Below, one piece after another: positions 28,786-33,637 of a DNA stretch of 33,637 bases (positions are counted from its first letter, which is position 1; each line of letters begins with the position of its first letter). Position numbers and translations under genes: made by a program. The notes below the pieces were generated by a model. The model was not told the origin of the DNA and ran no database searches. It saw only the letters and a list, made by a program, of their open reading frames with translations. The stretch spans positions 1-33,637 of the forward strand of contig JAUCEF010000125.1 of the NCBI GenBank assembly GCA_033558025.1. Reading direction: 5' to 3'. This DNA is from Phytophthora sp. 'mugwort' (Eukaryota > Oomycota > Peronosporomycetes > Peronosporales > Peronosporaceae).

Positions 28786-29313
28786 TTATAATAAAAATAG
28801 TGAATTTAATAATAAAAATAATTCATAATGATTTTTTGCATTTGTATGAATAGAAACATCTATTGGAGGTATATCTTTGAATTTTAAAAATTCAGTTTTT
28901 AATTCAAAAAAATCTAAAATATTTCGAATTTGAAAATTTAAAATATTTTGATTTTTAAAATTAAAATTTATTTTAGTTAAATTTTGAAAAAGAAAAATCA
29001 AAATTTTTTCTAAAAAATTAAAAATATTTTTTTTTCTTAAAGTTATTTTACAACCTATAATTGAATTTTTTTTGATTTTTAAAAAAATATTATTTTTTTT
29101 TGATTTTGTTATTATAGGTTTTTGATTTGTTATTAATTTTAAAAGTAAAATTATATTAATTAATTTTTTTTTTTCAATATTAGCGTTTTTAAAACCAATA
29201 TTTAAACATATTTTACTTATTTTAGGTATTTCAAATATATTTTTAAAATTTAATTTTGTTAAAAGATCGTATATAGTAATATTTTGATAATGGATTTGTA
29301 AATTTTTTTTCAT
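28786..29313 (-). CDS. rpl5: Ribosomal protein L5
   Basis: L5 binds the central protuberance of the large subunit. It has 175 residues. Family features in order are IPKISKICLNIGF near residues 28-40, the block LLKLITNQKPIITKSKKN, IIGCKITLRKKNIFNFLEKI, and the C-terminal IPPIDVSIHTNAKNHYE. The A/T pressure shows as many K, N, I and F. It starts six bases after the rpl14 stop; rpl14-rpl5 is the ancestral spc-operon order. Confidence 0.92.
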   Translation of the reverse strand: MKKNLQIHYQNITIYDLLTKLNFKNIFEIPKISKICLNIGFKNANIEKKKLINIILLLKLITNQKPIITKSKKNNIFLKIKKNSIIGCKITLRKKNIFNFLEKILIFLFQNLTKINFNFKNQNILNFQIRNILDFFELKTEFLKFKDIPPIDVSIHTNAKNHYELFLLLNSLFLL

Positions 29314-29319
29314 ATATTT

Positions 29320-29690
29320 TTATAAAATATTTGAAGCTAATGCTAATATTTTGAAATTTTTTTTCTTCCGAAATTCAGAAGTAATCGGACCAAATATACG
29401 TGTTCCTAGGGGTTTATTTTGATTATTTAAAATAATTATACAATTTTTATCAAATTTTATTATATTACCTATTGTACTTTTTTTTGATATGTTGTATGTA
29501 TAATTAAAGCTTTAAATAAATCTCCTTTAATTATTTTAATTTTTTTTTTTTGATTTAAACGTAATTTTTTAGCAGAAATTAAAATTGTATCCCCAATTTT
29601 TCCAATTTTTTTTTTATAAATTTTTATACATTGTCCTATTTTAATACCACTATTATCATTTACTTTTAATTTAGTTTGAATTTGAATCAT
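29320..29690 (-). CDS. rpl14: Ribosomal protein L14, one indel
   Basis: L14 is a core large-subunit protein. The first 70 residues (MIQIQTKLKVNDNSGIKIGQ, then KIGDTILISAKK, GDLFKALIIHT) are in one frame. The rest (FDKNCIIILNNQNKPLGTRI, then FGPITSEFRKKKFQNI) is in another. An A8 run on the minus strand (29478-29485) would keep the frame if it were A9. The joined gene has 123 residues, the standard L14 length, and ends six bases before rpl5. The first frame alone stops at 29469. Confidence 0.93.
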
Positions 29691-29712
29691 AAATTATATA
29701 TTAATTTTAAAA

Positions 29713-29784
29713 TGATGAGAGTAGGATTTGAACCTACATCTTCAGATTATGAGCCTGATAAGTTACCTATTACTCTATCTCATC
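29713..29784 (-). tRNA. trnM: tRNA-Met (CAU), probably elongator
   Basis: Acceptor gatgaga/tctcatc is fully paired. Anticodon stem tcagg/tctga, loop ctcataa with anticodon CAT. The full 1-72 pair and the absence of a G-C-rich lower anticodon stem favour the elongator over the initiator. Confidence 0.88.
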
Positions 29785-29802
29785 TTATATTTTCTTCCTT
29801 TT

Positions 29803-29877
29803 TCGGAAGAAAAGGATTTGAACCTTTGATCTTCTGTTCCCAAAACAGACGCATTAGCCAGACTATGCTACCTTCCG
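29803..29877 (-). tRNA. trnP: tRNA-Pro (UGG)
   Basis: Acceptor cggaagg/tcttccg with one G-T pair, anticodon stem tctgt/acaga, loop tttggga with anticodon TGG. It lies between the two CAU tRNAs. Confidence 0.94.
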
Positions 29878-29888
29878 TTTAAAGATAA

Positions 29889-29961
29889 TTAATGATGGTA
29901 GGATTTGAACCTACAACATTAGGATTATGATTCCCACGCTCTACCATTAAACTACATCATC
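29889..29961 (-). tRNA. trnM: tRNA with CAU anticodon (initiator Met likely, Ile possible)
   Basis: Acceptor gatgatg/catcatt has a weak G-T first pair. The anticodon stem tggga/tccta has consecutive G-C pairs, loop atcataa with anticodon CAT. The weak 1-72 pair and GG-CC in the stem point to the initiator. A lysidine-type tRNA-Ile(CAU) cannot be excluded without a comparative alignment. Confidence 0.85.
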
Positions 29962-29985
29962 TTATTAATACTTTATTAATAAAAT

Positions 29986-30074
29986 AAGTCGAAGTGGGAT
30001 TTGAACCCACGAGTTAATAAATTAACTGATAGTTTAGCAAACTACTGCCTTAAACCTGACTTGGCTATTCGACC
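29986..30074 (-). tRNA. trnS: tRNA-Ser (GCU)
   Basis: Acceptor ggtcgaa/ttcgact, anticodon stem gtagt/actat, loop ttgctaa with anticodon GCT, and a long variable arm typical of Ser. Confidence 0.94.
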
Positions 30075-30086
30075 TAAAATATAAAA

Positions 30087-30158
30087 CTTCTTTGATAGGA
30101 TTTGAACCTACAACCTAATGGTTAACAGCCATTTGCTCTACCGTTGAGCTACAAAGAA
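30087..30158 (-). tRNA. trnN: tRNA-Asn (GUU)
   Basis: Acceptor ttctttg/caaagaa, anticodon stem aatgg/ccatt, loop ctgttaa with anticodon GTT. It is the first tRNA after the rrnL 3' end. Confidence 0.95.
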
Positions 30159-30179
30159 ATAATTATATTTTAATTTTTA

Positions 30180-30468
30180 AAACTTTTAGTATTTTTAAGC
30201 TAAATATTTTACAATACTTATACTTAAAACCTATTAATGTAATCATCTTTTACAGTTTTTATATGAAAAATTTTTAAGAATGGTTTCTTACTTAGATGCT
30301 TTCAGTAATTATCCAAAATAAATTTAGCTACTCGGCTATGCCTCTCAACAACCGATACACCAGAGATTTACCCTTCTCGGTCCTCTCGTACTAGAGTTAG
30401 ATTCTTGCATTTTTCAAAATATCTATAGAAGATAGGAACCAAACTGTCTCACGACGTTCTAAACCCAA

Positions 30469-30508
<40 letters not shown>

Positions 30509-30586
30509 AACCTTCTTCAGCTCCAGGATGTGATGAGTCGACATCGAGGTGCCAAACGACTCCGTCGATAGGAGCTCTTAGGAGTC

Positions 30587-30629
<43 letters not shown>

Positions 30630-31065
30630 AATCTTTCCACAAAGAATTATCGGATCACTATGACCGACTTTCGTCCCTGTTTGATATGTCTATCTTACAG
30701 TCAAGCAAGCTTTTACCATTATGCTCTACAATTGATAATATTATCCAATTTGAGCTTACCTTTGTACACCTCCGTTACTCTTTAGGAGGTGACCGCCCCA
30801 GTCAAACTACCAACCATACAATGTCTATTTAAAAAATATTAGTTATTTATTTTAATAAGAGTGGTATTTCAAGAATATCTATACAATTTACTAGCGTAAA
30901 GGTTTAAAAGATTACCACTTATACTACACATATTAGATAAAATAACAATATAAAGATGTAGTAAAGGTTCACGGGGTCTTTCCGTCTAACTATAGAAAAT
31001 CCGCATCTTCACGGATAATTCAAATTCACTGAGTCTATATTGGAGACAGCGGGGATGTCGTTACA

Positions 31066-31122
<57 letters not shown>

Positions 31123-31180
31123 GAGTTACGGCCGCCGTTTACTGGGACTTCCATTTAATGCGCAAACATTTCCTTTTAAT

Positions 31181-31218
<38 letters not shown>

Positions 31219-32810
31219 GTTACCATTTAGCAGAGTCCTAAGTTTTTATTAAACAGTCGCAACCCCCTATTTTGTGACACCTAATTATTAAAAATAATTA
31301 GGTACTTTTTATCCCGAAGTTACAAAGTCATTTTGCCGAGTTCCTTCAATATAGTTCTCTCATTCACCTTAGTCTACTCGACCTATCCACCTGTGTCGGT
31401 TTAGGGTACGGTTTTTAATTAAAAAAGCTATTTCCTGAAAAATTAAAAATTTTTGTCACTTTTTTAAAAAAATTTAATTTAAAAATTATCCCATCAAAAT
31501 CTGCTTTCGTCAAATCTTTCTTAGGGGCCGTTTCACTCTATGTAATACATCTTAACATAGAAACCCTTGGATTTACGGTGATAACGATTTATATTCGTTA
31601 TTTTTTGTTACTAATGCCAGCATTTTCTTTTCTGATATCTTCAACATATTTCACAATATATCTTTATTAACATACAGAATGTTCCGCTACCGTTTTATTA
31701 AAAATAAAACTTGCCGCTTCGGTAAATTTCTTAAGTCTCGATACATTTTAGGCGCAAAAAAACTAGACCAATGAGCTATTACGCTTTCTTTAAAGGATGG
31801 CTGCTTCCAAGCCTACCTATGGGTTGTAATCATTTTTTCACTTCCTTTTTCACTTAGAATATTATTTAGAGACCTTAGCGATCAATCTGGGCTGTTTCCC
31901 TTTTGACAAAAGACCTTAGCGCCTAATGTCTGTCTATTTAAATTACTTTTTTTTGTATTCGGAGTTTCCAAGAATTCAGTAAGTTTTTACACCCCTAGCT
32001 CAATGAGTGCTCTACCCCAAAAAAGATTTTAAATGCTCTACTTCAATAGATTTCGCGGAAAACCAGCTATCTCTGAGTTTGATTAGCCTTTCACTCCTAA
32101 CCACAAATCATCTCCATATTTTGCCACATATGTGAGTTCGATCCTTCAAATAGTTTTACCTATTTTTCAATCTGTTCATGGTTAGATCACTCAGTTTCGG
32201 GTCTTATTTATATAACTAAAAAGCTTTTTAAAACTTGATTTATCTACGCCTACTTTATTAAATTAAGCTTGCTATAAAAATAAACTTGCTGGCCCATTAT
32301 GCAAAAGGTACACTGTTACTTTTTAAAAAAGTTTCAATTGATTGTTAACATTAAGTTTCAGAATTATTTCAAACTCAAAAGTTCTTTTTCACCTTTCCTT
32401 TACAGTACTTGTCCACTATCGATCATTAATTTTTAAAAGGTTTTGAGGGTGGTTCCCCAATATTCAAAAAGGCTTACACATAACCCTTTTTACTATTATA
32501 AAAACAATTATTATTCTACAGGACTTTCACCTTTTTAAGTAAATTTTTCAAAATTTTTCAAATATTTTTTTATTTTTATAAACCTAATTTCCATTTTCAC
32601 TCGTCATTACTAACGGAATCTCGTTTGATTTTTTTAACAGTTACTTAGATATTTCAATTCACTGTTTTTAAAATTTTCACAAAAAAAAGTTTTCTTTAGG
32701 AAATTTTTATTTCAAAATAAAATATTATTTAATAAAACTTTTCGCATTTTTTACGTCCTAAAAATCAAATTAATGCCAAGGCATCCACTTAATGCTTTTA
32801 TTATTATTTA
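30180..32810 (-). rRNA. rrnL: Large-subunit ribosomal RNA
   Basis: On the minus strand the 5' part reads taagtggatgccttggcatt (near 32772-32791). The peptidyl-transferase region includes ataacaggctgatgactcct (near 30583-30602) and gctggagctgaagaaggttc. The sarcin-ricin loop is agtacgagaggaccgagaag (near 30375-30394), and the 3' part reads gctgaaagcatctaag-like. Length is about 2.6 kb, with many AT-rich expansions in variable domains. Ends are estimated to within 20-30 bases. No intron is visible. Confidence 0.96.
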
Positions 32811-32813
32811 TAC

Positions 32814-32835
32814 TTAAACCATATAAATGGTTTAA
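32814..32835. other. Hairpin between the repeat ORF and rrnL
   Basis: ttaaacca (32814-32821) pairs perfectly with tggtttaa (32828-32835) around tataaa. It lies at the expected rrnL 5' boundary, five bases beyond the stop of the upstream ORF, where transcript cleavage would be needed. Confidence 0.5.
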
Positions 32836-32839
32836 ATTT

Positions 32840-33588
32840 TTATTTTTTTTTCAAATATTCATTAATTAATTTTAAATTTAAATGAAAAGGATATAAAATT
32901 GTTTTATAAGAAGGTTCTTTAAAAAACATACCTGTTTTTATTTTTTTATTTCTATGTAAATAAGAAGTTATTAAAGGTTTTGATGGTTTTTTTTCACCTA
33001 AAATATAATAAATATTATTTTTATAAGAATATTTGTTATTTTTTTGATAAGGATATTTATTATAACGTTTATAAGAAGAAGAATATTTATTCTTTTCTTG
33101 ATTAAAATGCTGTTTATAAAATTTTTTATCTCCTTTCAAACTATTATTTTTTGAAAATTTCTAGTTCTTTGAAAACCTTCATTTTTTTGAAAATTTCTAT
33201 TTTTTTGAAAACCTTCATTTTTTTGAAAATTTCTATTTTTTTGAAAATTTCTATTTTTTTGAAAACCTTCATTTTTTTGAAAATTTCTATTTTTTTGAAA
33301 ACCTTCATTTTTTTGAAAATTTCTATTTTTTTGAAAACCTTCATTTTTTTGAAAATTTCTAGTTCTTTGAAAACCTTCATTTTTTTGAAAATTTCTAGTT
33401 CTTTGAAAATCTTCGTTTTTTGAAAATTTCTAGTTCTTTGAAAATCTTCGTTTTTTTGAGAATTTTTATTTTTTGAAAATTTCTATTTTTTTGAAAACCT
33501 TCGTTTTTTTGAGAATTTCTATTTTTTGAAAACCCTCGTTTTTTTGAGAATTTTTATTTCTTTGAAAATTTTTATTATCCTTTTGCAT
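32840..33588 (-). CDS. Unassigned ORF with hexapeptide repeats and a basic C-terminal domain, several indels
   Basis: I do not recognise the product. From the ATG at 33588 the frame begins MQKDNKNFQRNKNSQKNEGF and continues as alternating hexapeptides FQKNRN, FQKNEG and FQRTRN, then a lysine/tyrosine-rich domain ending KTILYPFHLNLKLINEYLKK (stop at 32840). Four T6 runs (near 33522, 33470, 33416 and 33147) break this frame where sister units have T7. If they are T7 the ORF is about 250 residues and leads directly into the C-terminal 99-residue open stretch. That the number of missing bases exactly links start frame and end frame supports this. The basic composition and place next to rrnL suggest an RNA-binding or ribosomal protein, but this is a guess. 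Confidence 0.55.
33145..33580. repeat. 36-bp tandem repeat (two 18-bp halves) within the ORF
   Basis: The plus-strand unit consists of the halves tttttttgaaaaccttca and tttttttgaaaatttcta, repeated about twelve times, with variants (ttcgt, tagttc, gagaattt) towards the right end. Codon-scale periodicity (18 and 36 bp) means each full unit encodes 12 residues on the minus strand. Several other frames are also open through the array simply because of the repetition. Confidence 0.92.
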
Positions 33589-33637
33589 ATTTATTTAATA
33601 ATATGAATAATATCACCTTTATGTAATATAAAATTAG

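Noticed and set aside
29676..29882. Open frame on + over trnM and trnP
   Set aside because: It is made of the complement of two tRNA genes; its GFEPTS-type words come from conserved T-arms.
33144..33423. Long F/K/I repeat frames on both strands in the 36-bp array
   Set aside because: They are open only because the unit length is a multiple of three. The frame that links an ATG to the conserved-looking C-terminal domain is a different one.
33144..33580. CRISPR-like array
   Set aside because: Repeats are head-to-tail without unique spacers and have coding periodicity; mitochondria have no CRISPR systems.

Overview
This window is a 33.6 kb stretch of a very AT-rich protist mitochondrial genome. 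It carries respiratory-chain genes (nad1, nad2, nad3, nad4, nad4L, nad5, nad6, nad7, nad9, nad11, cob, cox1-3, atp1, atp6, atp9), ribosomal-protein genes (rps7, rps10, rps12, rpl5, rpl14 and a probable rpl10), both large rRNAs and 18 tRNA genes. No introns are seen. The standard code fits: TGG is the Trp codon, the only trnW has anticodon CCA, and nad11 ends on TGA. The gene set (nad7/nad9/nad11, atp1, rps10, rpl5-rpl14) and neighbourhoods (nad11-nad1, atp9-nad9-cob, nad5-nad6-trnR, cox2-cox1, rps12-rps7) best suggest a stramenopile, perhaps a heterotrophic or oomycete-like one. That placement is inferred from gene content and order, not from a phylogeny.

Layout. Positions 1-5946 hold a head-to-head inverted duplication: nad11 (its 5' end lies before base 1), nad1 and nad4L on +, a 98-bp centre containing tandem copies of the nad4L tail, then nad4L, nad1 and a 5'-truncated nad11 on -. 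Positions 5954-13630 are a minus-strand block: nad2, trnF, rps10, trnR/Q/I/V, rps12, rps7, cox3, atp6, trnD, nad3, atp9, nad9, cob. A divergent spacer at 13631-13746 separates it from a plus-strand block: nad7, rpl10-like, trnH, nad4, trnE, atp1, nad5, nad6, trnR. From 22135 to the end everything is on - again: a repeat-containing ORF, rrnL, trnN/S/M/P/M, rpl14, rpl5, trnG, orf176, trnG, trnY, rrnS, trnW, cox2, a tiny TatA-like ORF, cox1, orf137.

The genes together encode the membrane and hydrophilic arms of complex I, the cores of complexes III and IV, parts of the Fo/F1 ATP synthase, and part of the organellar ribosome. Expected genes not found here (atp8, rps3, rpl2, rpl16, tRNAs for Ala, Cys, Leu, Lys and Thr) are presumably elsewhere in the genome, since the window is evidently not a closed circle.

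Two themes stand out. First, nad11, cob, cox2, nad7, rpl14 and the repeat ORF are each broken by one-base indels, nearly all in A/T runs. The two arms of the inverted repeat disagree with each other at exactly such positions, so most of these breaks are probably read errors. Second, many intergenic spacers carry perfect stem-loops at or next to stop codons, which look like RNA 3'-end or processing signals. The most interesting unassigned items are the 32-codon TatA-like ORF between cox2 and cox1, the hexapeptide-repeat ORF upstream of rrnL, two membrane ORFs (orf137 and orf176), and the structure of the inverted repeat itself.
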